Source of the DNA: Shimia aestuarii | Lineage (GTDB): Bacteria; Pseudomonadota; Alphaproteobacteria; Rhodobacterales; Rhodobacteraceae | Length of the DNA stretch: 64,000 nt | Direction: 5' to 3' | Assembly (NCBI RefSeq): GCF_022814865.1 | Contig: NZ_JAKVRD010000004.1 | Span: 62,001-126,000 of the forward strand | In this document: positions 17,357-26,046 of the stretch, piece by piece | How positions within the stretch are numbered: the stretch's first letter is position 1 | Layout: each line of letters opens with the position of its first letter | Notes under the pieces: model-generated | The model's input: only the letters and a program-made list of their open reading frames with translations | Told to the model about the DNA's origin: nothing | The model's database searches: none | Translations under genes and position numbers: made by a program

Positions 17357-17503
17357 ATGGCGCATAAGAAACCAAGCTTGCCGCAAAAGACCTGTGCGAC
17401 CTGTGGGCGGCCGTTCACATGGCGGCGCAAGTGGCGTGCGGTGTGGGACGAGGTGCGGTTCTGCTCTGAGCGTTGCAGGCGGAACAAGAAAGCAGGCAGG
17501 TGA
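17357..17503 (+). CDS. DUF2256 zinc-ribbon-like small protein
   Basis: A 48-residue protein spanning a whole DUF2256 domain: MAHKKPSLPQKTCATCGRPF, then a WRRKWRAVWDEV core, then FCSERCRR. The CxxC and CxxxC pairs probably bind one metal. Function is unknown, though the family is widespread in proteobacteria. GGAGACC lies before the ATG. An upstream in-frame start at 17279 would add an unconserved extension. It sits in the divergent gap between pepN and glcB and probably has its own promoter. Confidence 0.85.
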   Translation: MAHKKPSLPQKTCATCGRPFTWRRKWRAVWDEVRFCSERCRRNKKAGR

Positions 17504-17594
17504 TTATTCGGCTTTCCGTGCAAGTGTTTTTGTCCGGGCGGGGGCGCGGGCTTGTTGCCTATAGGAAACTTCCGTTCTAATTCGTTGGTGTGCC

Positions 17595-17606
17595 TTGGTA
17601 TACAAA
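17595..17606. promoter_or_regulatory. GTATAC palindrome ahead of glcB, GntR-type operator candidate
   Basis: TTGGTATACAAA, centred on GTATAC, lies 22 bp upstream of the glcB ATG. The 10-mer TGGTATACAA here is the exact reverse complement of TTGTATACCA at 29620-29629. It fits the loose GT-N-AC pattern of FadR-subfamily GntR regulators. The site would overlap the leader rather than the core promoter. Confidence 0.35.
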
Positions 17607-17627
17607 ACGCAAAGCGGGGAACGGCAA

Positions 17628-19760
17628 ATGGCGGAACGGATCGAAAAATCGGGGTTGCAGGTCGATGCGCGACTCGTGGAGTTCATCGAGGCGCAGGCGT
17701 TGCCCGGCACCGGGGTGCCCGCCGCGGCGTTCTGGGAGGGGATGAGCCAGCTTGCACATGAGTTGGGGCCGGAGAACCGCCGCCTGCTTGCCGTGCGCGA
17801 GGAGATGCAGCAGAAGATCGACGGCTGGCACATGGCGCGCAAGGGGCAGGCGCATGATGCGGAGGCCTATACCGCGTTCCTGCGCGAGATCGGCTATCTC
17901 TTGCCGGAAGGCGCGGATTTCGAGGTTGAGACCGCCAATGTCGATCCCGAGATTGCAAACGTGCCGGGGCCGCAGCTTGTCGTGCCGATCACCAATGCGC
18001 GTTTTGCGCTCAACGCAGCGAATGCGCGGTGGGGGTCTTTGTATGATGCGCTCTATGGCACGGATGCCTTGGGCGACCTGCCAGAGGGCAAAGGTTATGA
18101 CGTCGCGCGCGGCGCGCGGGTGATTGCCTGGGCGAAAGCATTTCTTGATGAGGCGGTGCCGCTTGCGGGCGGGTCTTGGGCCGAGGCAGGCGCGCTTTCC
18201 GTGACGGGCGGGGACCTTGTGCCCGCGCTGGCAAATCCGGCGCAATTCGCAGGCTATGTCGGCGCGGAAGATGCGCCGTCGCGTGTCCTCCTGAAGCACA
18301 ACGGTCTGCACGTGATCCTTGAGATCGACACGGAGGGCCAGATCGGTGCCTCCGATCCGGCGGGGATCAACGATGTGACGCTCGAAAGCGCGCTTTCAAC
18401 GATCATGGATTGTGAGGATTCGGTCGCTTGCGTGGATGCCGAGGACAAGGTTGTCGCCTATGGCAACTGGCTCGGCCTGATGCGGCGCGATTTGGCTGAG
18501 GCGGTCAGCAAGGGCGGCAAGCGTTTCACCCGGACCCTCAACGCGGATATCTCCTACTGCGCGCCGGACGGCAGTGCGGCGGTGCTCAAGGGGCGGTCGC
18601 TCATGCTTGTGCGCAATGTGGGACATCTGATGACCAACCCTGCGATCCTTGATCGCGACGGCGCCGAGATCGGCGAGGGGCTGATGGATGCGCTGATCAC
18701 GGTGATGATCGCGATGCATGACTTGCAGGCCGAGGGCGGCAATTCGCTTCATGGATCGGTCTATGTGGTGAAGCCGAAGATGCACGGGCCGGAGGAGGTC
18801 CAGTTCACCGATCGGATTTTTGACACGGTGGAGGATATCCTCGGCCTGCCACGCCATACGGTGAAAATCGGGATTATGGATGAGGAACGGCGTACCAGCG
18901 CGAACCTCAAGGCATGTATCCGCGCCGCCAAGCATCGTGTGGCCTTTATCAACACCGGGTTCCTTGATCGCACGGGCGACGAAATTCACACCTCGATGGA
19001 GGCGGGGCCGTTCCTGCGCAAGGGCGAGATGAAGGCGACGCCGTGGATTGCCTCTTATGAGGATCGCAATGTCGATATCGGTCTGGCTTGTGGCCTTCAG
19101 GGCAAGGCGCAGATCGGCAAGGGGATGTGGGCCATGCCGGACCGGATGGCGGATATGCTCGACCAGAAGATCGGCCATCCGATGTCGGGCGCGAACTGTG
19201 CCTGGGTGCCGAGTCCGACGGCGGCGACGCTGCACGCGACGCATTATCACAAGGTCGACGTTCTGGCGCGGCAGGGCGAGATCAAGGCGGGCGGGGCACG
19301 CGGCACGCTGGACGATCTGCTCACCATCCCGGTGATGGCGGGCGAGAACTTGTCGGACGAGGCCATCCAGCAGGAGATCGAGAACAACGCGCAGGGCATC
19401 CTTGGCTATGTGGTGCGTTGGGTCGATCAGGGCGTGGGCTGTTCCAAGGTGCCGGATATCCATGACGTGGGCCTTATGGAAGATCGGGCGACCTGCCGGA
19501 TCTCGAGCCAGGCGTTGGCGAACTGGCTCCATCACGGCGTGGTGAGTGAGGCGCAGGTCATGGCCGCGATGCAAAAGATGGCCGCCGTGGTCGACCGTCA
19601 GAACGCAGGCGATCCGGACTATCGCCCGATGGCGCCGGATTTCGCGGGCGTCGCGTTTCAGGCGGCCTGTGATCTTGTCTTTAAGGGGCGGGTGCAGCCC
19701 TCGGGCTATACCGAGCCTGTGTTGCACGCGCGGCGCCTTGAATTGAAAGCGCTGAAATAA
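17628..19760 (+). CDS. glcB: Malate synthase G
   Basis: Condenses glyoxylate with acetyl-CoA to malate. The 710-residue length is right for the monomeric G isoform (about 720). Signature segments include [20 protein letters not shown] and [20 protein letters not shown], with the C-terminal domain carrying [18 protein letters not shown]. The ATG at 17628 is preceded by GGGGAACGG; an alternative TTG at 17595 falls within a palindrome and was not chosen. No isocitrate lyase gene is nearby. In this bacterial group glyoxylate often comes from glycolate oxidation or the ethylmalonyl-CoA pathway, so the source here is open. A repeat element with a strong hairpin follows the gene. Confidence 0.97.
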   Translation: MAERIEKSGLQVDARLVEFIEAQALPGTGVPAAAFWEGMSQLAHELGPENRRLLAVREEMQQKIDGWHMARKGQAHDAEAYTAFLREIGYLLPEGADFEVETANVDPEIANVPGPQLVVPITNARFALNAANARWGSLYDALYGTDALGDLPEGKGYDVARGARVIAWAKAFLDEAVPLAGGSWAEAGALSVTGGDLVPALANPAQFAGYVGAEDAPSRVLLKHNGLHVILEIDTEGQIGASDPAGINDVTLESALSTIMDCEDSVACVDAEDKVVAYGNWLGLMRRDLAEAVSKGGKRFTRTLNADISYCAPDGSAAVLKGRSLMLVRNVGHLMTNPAILDRDGAEIGEGLMDALITVMIAMHDLQAEGGNSLHGSVYVVKPKMHGPEEVQFTDRIFDTVEDILGLPRHTVKIGIMDEERRTSANLKACIRAAKHRVAFINTGFLDRTGDEIHTSMEAGPFLRKGEMKATPWIASYEDRNVDIGLACGLQGKAQIGKGMWAMPDRMADMLDQKIGHPMSGANCAWVPSPTAATLHATHYHKVDVLARQGEIKAGGARGTLDDLLTIPVMAGENLSDEAIQQEIENNAQGILGYVVRWVDQGVGCSKVPDIHDVGLMEDRATCRISSQALANWLHHGVVSEAQVMAAMQKMAAVVDRQNAGDPDYRPMAPDFAGVAFQAACDLVFKGRVQPSGYTEPVLHARRLELKALK

Positions 19761-19764
19761 GTGG

Positions 19765-19828
19765 CAGGGGTGAGGGGGCTGTCTGCCCCCTCACACTCCC
19801 CCGAGAAGTATTTTCACAGAGAAGAAGA
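19765..19828 (+). repeat. Copy B of the dispersed 3'-end hairpin element
   Basis: It begins with a perfect 10-bp hairpin, GTGAGGGGGC-tgtct-GCCCCCTCAC (19770-19794), 10 bp after the glcB stop. Then come CTCCCCCGAGAAGTATTTTC and ACAGAGAAGAAG. This copy has one large hairpin instead of two small ones, but the tail matches the copies at 43323 and 53544. The hairpin probably also terminates glcB. Confidence 0.75.
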
Positions 19829-19912
19829 GGGGGCGTCACGTCCCTAAGGGAACCCTTTGCCATTCGTCGGGCGCGCGCCTATGTTACCGCCAAGGACAAG
19901 CGCGAGGACAGC

Positions 19913-20689
19913 ATGGCACGGCCCGTCGTTGGCATTATCGGCAACCAGTATCTCATCAACGATCAATACCCGGCCCATGCCGGGGGCACGATGAATTCCG
20001 AGGCGGTGGCGTCGGTGTCGGGCTGTATGCCGCTTCTGGTGCCGGCGGATCCGAGATTCGTCTCAGTCGCGGAATTGATGGAGCGCTGTGATGGCTTCCT
20101 TCTCACCGGTGGCCGCCCCAACGTGCATCCCGAGCATTATGGCGAGGAGGCCACGGCGGCGCATGGCGATTTCGACCGGGCGCGCGATGCGATCGCGCTG
20201 CCGCTGGTGCGGGAATGTGTCGAACGGGGGCAGCCATTCCTTGGCATTTGCCGCGGCTTTCAAGAGGTCAATGTGGCGATGGGGGGCTCGCTCTACCCGG
20301 AGATCCGCGACCTGCCGGGGCGCGACAATCACCGGATGCCGCCAGATGGCACGTTGGAAGAGAAATTCGCCCTGCGCCATTGCGTGACCTTCAGCGAGGG
20401 TGGGGTGTTCCACCGGCTGATGGGGTCAGAGAAGGTCATGACCAACACGCTTCACGGTCAAGGCATCAAGCGCGCGGGCGCACGGGTGGTCATCGACGGC
20501 TATGCCCCCGATGGCACGCCCGAGGCGATCTATATCAAGGACGCGCCGGGCTTTACCCTGTCGGTGCAGTGGCACCCGGAATGGGACGCGGCCAATGATC
20601 CGGTCTCGCGTCCTCTGTTCGAGGCGTTTGGCGATGCGGTGCGCGCCTGGGCCGAGGGGCGGCAGGGCGCGGCGTTGAAATCGGCCTGA
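19913..20689 (+). CDS. Class-I glutamine amidotransferase-like hydrolase (peptidase C26, PuuD-like)
   Basis: A 258-residue enzyme related to gamma-glutamyl-gamma-aminobutyrate hydrolase. The nucleophile elbow GICRGFQEVNVAMGG has the cysteine at about residue 113, and the catalytic histidine and glutamate are in VQWHPEW near residue 221. The oxyanion glycines LLTGGRPNVHPEHYG are present. PuuD-type enzymes release gamma-glutamyl groups in polyamine breakdown. No other polyamine gene is here, so the substrate is only a family-based guess. AGGACAGC precedes the ATG. It lies downstream of glcB behind a hairpin and is convergent with kynA. Confidence 0.85.
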   Translation: MARPVVGIIGNQYLINDQYPAHAGGTMNSEAVASVSGCMPLLVPADPRFVSVAELMERCDGFLLTGGRPNVHPEHYGEEATAAHGDFDRARDAIALPLVRECVERGQPFLGICRGFQEVNVAMGGSLYPEIRDLPGRDNHRMPPDGTLEEKFALRHCVTFSEGGVFHRLMGSEKVMTNTLHGQGIKRAGARVVIDGYAPDGTPEAIYIKDAPGFTLSVQWHPEWDAANDPVSRPLFEAFGDAVRAWAEGRQGAALKSA

Positions 20690-20701
20690 TCCACGCCGGG
20701 A

Positions 20702-21541
20702 TTAGAGATCGGTGCGCAGGTGCCAGAGTTCGGGGAACAGCTCGACCTCGAGCATGCGCTTGAGGTAGGAGATGCCGCCGGTGCCGCCTGTGCCGCGTTT
20801 GAAGCCGATGACGCGTTCCACCGTGGTCACGTGGTTGAAGCGCCAGCGGCGGAAGTAATCCTCGAAATCGACCAATTTCTCGGCCAACTCGTAGAGTTCC
20901 CAATGGTGTTCCGGGTCGCGGTAGACCTGCGCCCATGCCGCGGCGACGGCGGGGGTGGCGGCGTGCGCTTTGTCGCGCGGGCGGTTCAGAACCTCGGGTG
21001 GAAGGGCGATGCTCTCGTTCAGGGCCGTGAGTGCTACATCGTAGAGCGAGGGCTGGGTCAGTTCTTCCTCCAGTAGCGCGACGAGATCGGCGCGGTGGGC
21101 ATGGGGTTTGAGCATGGCGCGGTTGCGGTTGCCGAGGATGAATTCGATCAGGCGGTATTGATGCGATTGAAAGCCCGAGCTTTGCCCGAGCGCGTCGCGG
21201 AAGCGCGTGTAGTCCGAGGGGGTCATGGTGCGCAGCACGTCCCAAGCCGAGTTCAGTTGCTCGAAGATGCGGGCGACGCGGGCGAGCATCTTGAAGGCGG
21301 GGCGGGTTTCGCCTTTGGCCAGAAGGGTGCGGGCGGCGGTTAGTTCGTGAATGGCGAGACGCATCCAAAGCTCGGAGGTCTGATGCTGTACGATGAAGAG
21401 CATCTCGTCATGGGCATCGGAGAGTGGGGCTTGTGCGGTCAGGATCTTGTCGAGAGACAGGTAGTCGCCATAGGACATGCGCCCGTCAAAGGACATCTGG
21501 GCGCCGTGGTCTTCGGGGTTTGCGGAAGTGGGGGTGGTCAT
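20702..21541 (-). CDS. kynA: Tryptophan 2,3-dioxygenase
   Basis: Haem enzyme that opens the indole ring of tryptophan to N-formylkynurenine, the first kynurenine-pathway step. At 279 residues it matches bacterial enzymes. The active-site segment [14 protein letters not shown] contains the catalytic histidine (about residue 53), and [20 protein letters not shown] contains the axial haem histidine near 237 and the substrate-loop GTGGTGG. AAAGGAGACC precedes the ATG. It is on the same strand as kynU with a 144-bp gap, so the two are likely coexpressed. A kynurenine formamidase gene (kynB) is not visible in the window. Confidence 0.97.
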   Translation of the reverse strand: MTTPTSANPEDHGAQMSFDGRMSYGDYLSLDKILTAQAPLSDAHDEMLFIVQHQTSELWMRLAIHELTAARTLLAKGETRPAFKMLARVARIFEQLNSAWDVLRTMTPSDYTRFRDALGQSSGFQSHQYRLIEFILGNRNRAMLKPHAHRADLVALLEEELTQPSLYDVALTALNESIALPPEVLNRPRDKAHAATPAVAAAWAQVYRDPEHHWELYELAEKLVDFEDYFRRWRFNHVTTVERVIGFKRGTGGTGGISYLKRMLEVELFPELWHLRTDL

Positions 21542-21685
21542 GGAGGTCTCCTTTGTCTTGGGATGAGCGTATCACAGGGACAAGGAGACTCCGGTGGTTG
21601 AGCGTGCCGAACGCCGCCAGCCGCCGCCAAAGGGCGACCCAGCCTGCGGGGCGACAAAGAGGGATATGCGGGGTGCGCGGGTGCA

Positions 21686-22879
21686 TTAGGTGACGGCGGC
21701 GCGGGTTTGATAGGCGGGATCGTCCCAGAGGCGGTTTGTCATCACGTCTTCGAGGATTTCGGCGGCGGCGCGCACGTCGTCGGCGTCGATATAGAGCGGC
21801 GTGAAGCCGAAGCGCATGATATCGGGGGCGCGGAAATCGCCGATCACGCCGCGCGCGATCAGGGCCTGCATGGCGGCGTAGCCGTGTTCGAAACGGAAAG
21901 AGACCTGCGAGCCGCGCTGGGCGGGGTCGCGAGGCGTGGCGAGCGCGAGGTCGGGGCAACGGCGCTCGACCTCTTCGATGAAGAGAGTGGTCAGATCCTG
22001 CGAGGCGGCGCGGATTTCGGTCATCGTGGTCATGTCCCAGATGTCGAGCGCCTGTTCGAGGGCAGCGAGGGCGAGAACCGGGGGCGTGCCAACGCGCATA
22101 CGTTCGATGCCTGCACCGGGGCGGTAGTCGAGGTCGAAGGCGAAGGGCGCCTCGTGGCCGAGCCAGCCGGAGAGCGCGGGGCGCGCTGCGTCGGCGTGGC
22201 GAGGGGCGACGTAGATGAAGGCAGGGGAGCCGGGGCCGCCATTGAGGTATTTGTAGGTGCAGCCGACAGCGAAATCGGCGTTGCACTCGGCGAGGTGCAC
22301 ATCTGTTGCGCCCGCGGTATGGGCGAGATCCCAGACTGTCAGCGCGCCGTGGGCGTGGGCCTTCTCGGTCAGGGCCTTCATGTCGTGAAGGCGACCGGTG
22401 CGATAGTCGACCTCGGTAATCATCAGAACGGCGATCTCGTCGGTAATGTTGTCGGACACATCTTCAGGGGCGACGACGCGGAGTTCGTAGTCGTCACCGA
22501 GGGATTTCAGGAGCCCCTGGGCCATGTAGAGATCGGAGGGGAAGTTGCCAGAATCCGACAGGACCACGTGGCGGTCGGGGCGCATCTCAAGGGCGGAGGC
22601 GAGGGCCTGATAGACCTTGATCGAGAGCGTGTCACCCATGACGACATGGCCCGGCTCGGCCCCGATCAGGCGGGCGATGCGGTTGCCGACGCGGGCGGGC
22701 TGGGCCATCCAGCCGGCCTTGTTCCAGCCTGTGATGAGCATCTCGCCCCATTCGCTGCGCATGACCTGCTCCATCGCGGCAGGTGCGGCGGAGGGGAGGG
22801 GACCGAGAGAGTTGCCATCGAGGTAAATGACGCCCTCGGGCAGGTCGAACATGGCTTTGGTGGCGGTGAAATCGGTCAT
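21686..22879 (-). CDS. kynU: Kynureninase
   Basis: PLP enzyme that cleaves kynurenine to anthranilate and alanine. The 397-residue protein begins MTDFTATKAMFDLPEGVIYL, followed by DGNSLGPLP. The PLP lysine is in GCTYKYLNGGPGSPAF near residue 209, after VWDLAHTAGA. The start with CAGGAGACG upstream was preferred to an ATG 30 bp earlier. It lies upstream of kynA. Two identical 13-bp direct repeats 72-106 bp before the start codon suggest regulation by an Lrp/KynR-like protein, though no such regulator gene is in the window. Confidence 0.97.
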   Translation of the reverse strand: MTDFTATKAMFDLPEGVIYLDGNSLGPLPSAAPAAMEQVMRSEWGEMLITGWNKAGWMAQPARVGNRIARLIGAEPGHVVMGDTLSIKVYQALASALEMRPDRHVVLSDSGNFPSDLYMAQGLLKSLGDDYELRVVAPEDVSDNITDEIAVLMITEVDYRTGRLHDMKALTEKAHAHGALTVWDLAHTAGATDVHLAECNADFAVGCTYKYLNGGPGSPAFIYVAPRHADAARPALSGWLGHEAPFAFDLDYRPGAGIERMRVGTPPVLALAALEQALDIWDMTTMTEIRAASQDLTTLFIEEVERRCPDLALATPRDPAQRGSQVSFRFEHGYAAMQALIARGVIGDFRAPDIMRFGFTPLYIDADDVRAAAEILEDVMTNRLWDDPAYQTRAAVT

Positions 22880-22950
22880 GGCGCGTCTCCTGTGGGGCAG
22901 GTGTTTCAAAACGCTTTAGCGGATCGAATTTTTCCGCGCACCAGCAATTC

Positions 22951-22985
22951 TTGTGATTTCAGCCATCAAGTTTTGTGATTTCAGC
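22951..22985 (-). promoter_or_regulatory. Direct-repeat operator candidate upstream of kynU
   Basis: TTGTGATTTCAGC occurs at 22951-22963 and again, identical, at 22973-22985. The start-to-start spacing is 22 bp, about two helical turns, so a protein could bind both on one DNA face. On the minus strand each copy reads GCTGAAATCACAA. They lie 72-106 bp before the kynU ATG and just beyond the terminator of the SDR gene. Confidence 0.6.
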
Positions 22986-22992
22986 AAAGAAG

Positions 22993-23019
22993 AACGCCCG
23001 CCGGGGTCGGGCGGGCGTT
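22993..23019 (-). terminator. Terminator after the SDR gene
   Basis: AACGCCCGCC and GGCGGGCGTT form a perfect 10-bp stem with a 7-nt loop. On the minus strand it is followed by CTTCTTTGC. It is 25 bp after the SDR stop codon and separates that gene from kynU. Confidence 0.8.
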
Positions 23020-23043
23020 TGATTTCTTATCGGTGGTGAGGGC

Positions 23044-23799
23044 CTACATCTCGCCGCCGGAGATTTGGATGGTCTGGCCGTTCATGCTGCCGGAGTGGGC
23101 GCCGCAGAGGAACATCGCCGCCTCGGCCACTTCTTCGGCAGTAATCAGGCGGCCATGGGGGTTCACGCCAACCATCATGTGCCGGGCTTCTTCCTTGCTC
23201 ACGCCGGCGCGGGCAGAGATGCTTTCGACATTACGGGCGATGATGTCGGTGTCGACATAGGCCGGGCAGAGCGAATTGAAGGTATAGGGTTTGGTCGCGT
23301 AGTCGGCAGAGAGCGCCTTGATCATACCGTTGAGCGCGTGTTTCGAGGTCGAATAGCAAGGCGCGCCTTTGAGGCCACGCAGGCCCGCGATGGAGGAGAT
23401 GCCGATGACGCGGCCCCAATCCGTCGTGACCATAGACTTGAGGCTTTCGCGGATGGTCAGGAAGGCGCCGTCCACGTTGATCGACATCATGTGCCGCCAT
23501 TCGGCGAGGGACGATTTGTGCAGGGCACGGCCCTCGGCCACCCCGGCATTGGCGACGCAGATCTGCACCGGGCCACGGGCCTCGACGGCGGCGGCGACAC
23601 CGTTCACCACCGACTCCTCGTCAGCCACGTCCATTTGCACTGCAAAAAGACCGTCGCCTGCCTGTTCCTCGAGCACGTCGCGGCGGCGGCCCGTTATGGT
23701 CACGTTGGCGCCTTCGGCGGCGAGCGCGCGGGCAATGGCGAGACCGATTCCCGTTCCGCCGCCCGTGATGAGCGCGTGTTTTCCTTTGAGATGATCCAT
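23044..23799 (-). CDS. Short-chain dehydrogenase/reductase
   Basis: A 251-residue classical SDR. The Rossmann motif GGGTGIG is near residues 13-19. NAG is present in CVANAG. Ser and the YxxxK pair are in ISSIAG and YSTSKHALNG. The C-terminal region (VNPHGRLITAEEVAEAAMFL) resembles 3-hydroxybutyrate or related hydroxyacyl dehydrogenases. The substrate cannot be fixed from sequence. I chose the ATG at 23797-23799 because GGGAGG lies 7 nt upstream; another ATG 6 bp earlier is too close to that site. It is upstream of kynU but behind a terminator, so a role in tryptophan breakdown is not implied. Confidence 0.85.
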   Translation of the reverse strand: MDHLKGKHALITGGGTGIGLAIARALAAEGANVTITGRRRDVLEEQAGDGLFAVQMDVADEESVVNGVAAAVEARGPVQICVANAGVAEGRALHKSSLAEWRHMMSINVDGAFLTIRESLKSMVTTDWGRVIGISSIAGLRGLKGAPCYSTSKHALNGMIKALSADYATKPYTFNSLCPAYVDTDIIARNVESISARAGVSKEEARHMMVGVNPHGRLITAEEVAEAAMFLCGAHSGSMNGQTIQISGGEM

Positions 23800-23962
23800 G
23801 TTCATTCCTCCCTTTGCCCCGACCGTATCAAGGCATGGCCATGGGGCAAGAAGGTCGTACCGTCACTTTGGGATCAGAGAGGACATCTAAAACAATTCAC
23901 ATTTATGAATTTGTTCTGTATGGCTGTTGGGCAGATGTGTTGAACCGCAGGGAGGAGCGTTC

Positions 23963-24922
23963 ATGACTCGTTTTATCAGTATTGCCTCTGCCGCCGCGCT
24001 GGTGCTTGGGGCCGGAGCCGCGATGGGCTTTGAGGACATTGCAGACCAGTACCCGCAGTCGGAGCTTTATGCGAAGCCTTACGAGGTCATTCCGGGGGTC
24101 TATTCAGCGATTGGAGCGACCGCGCCGCCGACCTATGAGAACTCGGGCCATAACAACAACCTGAGCTTTATCGTCACCGGCGATGGCGTCGTGGTCGTCA
24201 ATGGCGGTGCGTCGGCGCGCCTTGCCAAGGCGCTTCATGATGAGATCAAGGCGGTCACGGATCAGCCTGTGAAACTCGTCATCAACGAGAACGGGCAGGG
24301 CCATGCCATGCTTGGCAATTCCTATTGGGTCGATCAGGGGGTGGATGTCCTTGCCCATGTGGACGCGATCGACGCGTTCACCGAAGAGGCGGATTTCATC
24401 CTTCAGGGCATGCAGCGCTACAACCGCGACAAGGCGGAAGGGACGCGCACCGTCACCCCGAACCTCAGCTTTGAGGACACGTATGAGATCGAGATGGGCG
24501 GCGTCAAAATCGAGGCGCTGCATCTTGGCCCTGCGCATGATCCGGGTGACGTGCAGGTCTGGATTCCCGAATGGGACATCGTGATCGCGGGCGATATTGC
24601 CTTCCATGAACGGATGCCGCCGATTTTTGAGGGGATCTGCACCTCTTGTTGGATCGAGACCTTCGAGGGACCGTTCACGGATCTTGCCGCGACTTATGTC
24701 ATACCGGGCCATGGGCATCCTACGAACATGGCAATGGTGCGTGAGGAGACCACTGGCTATCTCAGCGACCTGCGCGAGAAGATCGGCGCGCATATCGACG
24801 AGGGCGGCGACCTTGCCGGGGCCTATTACGTCGATCAGGAGAAATGGAAATACCTCGATACATTTGAAGAACTGGCAACAAAGAACGCCGGGCGCGTGTT
24901 CGAAGAGATGGAATGGGAATGA
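23963..24922 (+). CDS. Exported MBL-fold protein with an altered zinc motif
   Basis: A 319-residue protein with a signal peptide (MTRFISIASAAALVLGAGAA) and a metallo-beta-lactamase fold. The canonical HxHxDH motif is replaced: the aligned segment is VINENGQGHAMLGNSYW, putting Asn110, Gln112, His114 and Ala115 at the ligand positions. Later elements remain, including LGPAHDPGDVQVW, IAGDIAF and VIPGHGHPT. The first zinc site is therefore probably lost or remodelled. It may be a binding protein or use a different metal. GGGAGGAG precedes the ATG. The periplasmic rhodanese gene follows after about 110 bp, in a group reminiscent of sulfur or quinoprotein accessory genes. Confidence 0.85.
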   Translation: MTRFISIASAAALVLGAGAAMGFEDIADQYPQSELYAKPYEVIPGVYSAIGATAPPTYENSGHNNNLSFIVTGDGVVVVNGGASARLAKALHDEIKAVTDQPVKLVINENGQGHAMLGNSYWVDQGVDVLAHVDAIDAFTEEADFILQGMQRYNRDKAEGTRTVTPNLSFEDTYEIEMGGVKIEALHLGPAHDPGDVQVWIPEWDIVIAGDIAFHERMPPIFEGICTSCWIETFEGPFTDLAATYVIPGHGHPTNMAMVREETTGYLSDLREKIGAHIDEGGDLAGAYYVDQEKWKYLDTFEELATKNAGRVFEEMEWE

Positions 24923-25034
24923 TTTCCTAGGGGATTGTTCCAAGGGGCCGGGAGTTTGTGACAAATCGTCCTTTTTTCGGCCTTTTGCGACATGACGCGT
25001 TGCGAACGGGATCGGCTACTGTAAAGAAATGTCC

Positions 25035-25454
25035 ATGAAACAACTTATTGCCATGTTGGTTGCGGCGACGCTTGCCTTGCCCGCCTTCGCGGATGAAGAG
25101 GCCGTGGCCGAAGCGATCACCGACTACATGGATTTCGCAACCTACGAGGCGGGGATCATTCTGCCGCAGCAACTCGATAGGGACGTGTTCGAGGCGGCGA
25201 CCTTTGTCGATACACGCAGCGCGGACCAGTTCGAGGCCGGGCATATTCCGGGTGCGACGCATATCGAATGGCGCGAGGTGCCGGGGCGGATTGATGAATT
25301 GCCTGAGAGCGGCCTTGTCATCCTATATTGCAACACGGGATCGCTTTCGGCGCAGGCCGCCTTTTCGGCGCGCCTGATGGGGCGCGAGAATGTGGTGGTG
25401 CTCCAGTCTGGGATCATCGGGTGGCAGGAAACAGCGGCGTATAAACCGGAATGA
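25035..25454 (+). CDS. Periplasmic single-domain rhodanese
   Basis: A 139-residue exported rhodanese that probably transfers sulfane sulfur or binds a sulfur-carrying partner. The signal peptide is MKQLIAMLVAATLALPAFAD. The domain has VDTRSADQFEAGHIPGATHI and the active loop ILYCNTGSLSAQAA with the catalytic cysteine. ATGs at 25029 and 25035 are both possible. An AAAGAA stretch is better spaced for the second. The stop overlaps the next ATG by 4 bp, so it is coupled to the membrane methyltransferase-like gene. The proximity to the altered MBL protein suggests a shared periplasmic task. Confidence 0.88.
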   Translation: MKQLIAMLVAATLALPAFADEEAVAEAITDYMDFATYEAGIILPQQLDRDVFEAATFVDTRSADQFEAGHIPGATHIEWREVPGRIDELPESGLVILYCNTGSLSAQAAFSARLMGRENVVVLQSGIIGWQETAAYKPE

Positions 25455-25903
25455 AGAACTGGATTGATATTCCGCCAATGTGGCTTCTTGCGGCGCTTGG
25501 CCTCGCCTGGGCGCAAGCGACATTCTATCCGCTCGGCCTCAGCTTTGGCGGGGTTTGGGCGGATTTCCTTGGGGGCATCCTTGCCGGGGGCGGGGTCGTC
25601 CTCATGCTTCTGGCCTTTTACGAGATGCGTCGGATGAAAACGACGCTTATCCCGCACCGCGACGCCGAACGGCTTGTCACGAGCGGGATCTATAGCCGCA
25701 CCCGCAACCCGATCTATGTCGGGGACACGCTTTTCCTTGCGGGGCTTATCCTGAACATGGACGCGGTTCTTTCGCTGCCGCTCGTGCCGATCTTCGTCTG
25801 GATCATCGAGCGGCGTTTCGTCATCCCGGAGGAGAACCGGCTTCGGCGCAAGTTCCGCGCCGACTTTTTCCGCTACACGCAGAAAACGAGGCGCTGGGTC
25901 TGA
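25451..25903 (+). CDS. Integral-membrane methyltransferase-like protein (ICMT family)
   Basis: A 150-residue membrane protein with about four hydrophobic segments. It has the superfamily signature YSRTRNPIYVGDTLFLAGL followed by IPEENRLRRKFRADFFRY, the likely SAM-binding region of isoprenylcysteine carboxyl methyltransferase-like proteins. The substrate is unknown, since bacteria lack prenylated CaaX proteins. It overlaps the rhodanese stop by 4 bp. Its own TGA overlaps the ATG of a possible 47-codon reading frame running to pntA. Confidence 0.82.
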   Translation: MKNWIDIPPMWLLAALGLAWAQATFYPLGLSFGGVWADFLGGILAGGGVVLMLLAFYEMRRMKTTLIPHRDAERLVTSGIYSRTRNPIYVGDTLFLAGLILNMDAVLSLPLVPIFVWIIERRFVIPEENRLRRKFRADFFRYTQKTRRWV

Positions 25904-26046
25904 TGACGTTACGAACAAAGACGCCCCGAATGGCTTACTTTGCTTGTGCAGCATTCGCGGTGACGTTAGAACTTTCCGCAACCGCAACAGGGTTTGCGCG
26001 AAATAAAATTTCGAGCTCTTTGAACGAAGGGGGACTGAAAACGTGA
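25903..26046 (+). CDS. Possible 47-residue protein or leader peptide before pntA (tentative)
   Basis: An open frame of 47 codons begins at an ATG that overlaps the preceding stop (TGATG) and ends in a TGA that overlaps the GTG start of pntA (GTGA). The product would read [20 protein letters not shown] and continue with a short hydrophobic stretch. Both junctions have coupling geometry, which favours translation. Against it, codon use is unlike its neighbours (TTA, CGA, TCT) and the DNA is AT-richer, as expected for a promoter region. I rate it as unproven. Confidence 0.25.
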   Translation: MTLRTKTPRMAYFACAAFAVTLELSATATGFARNKISSSLNEGGLKT

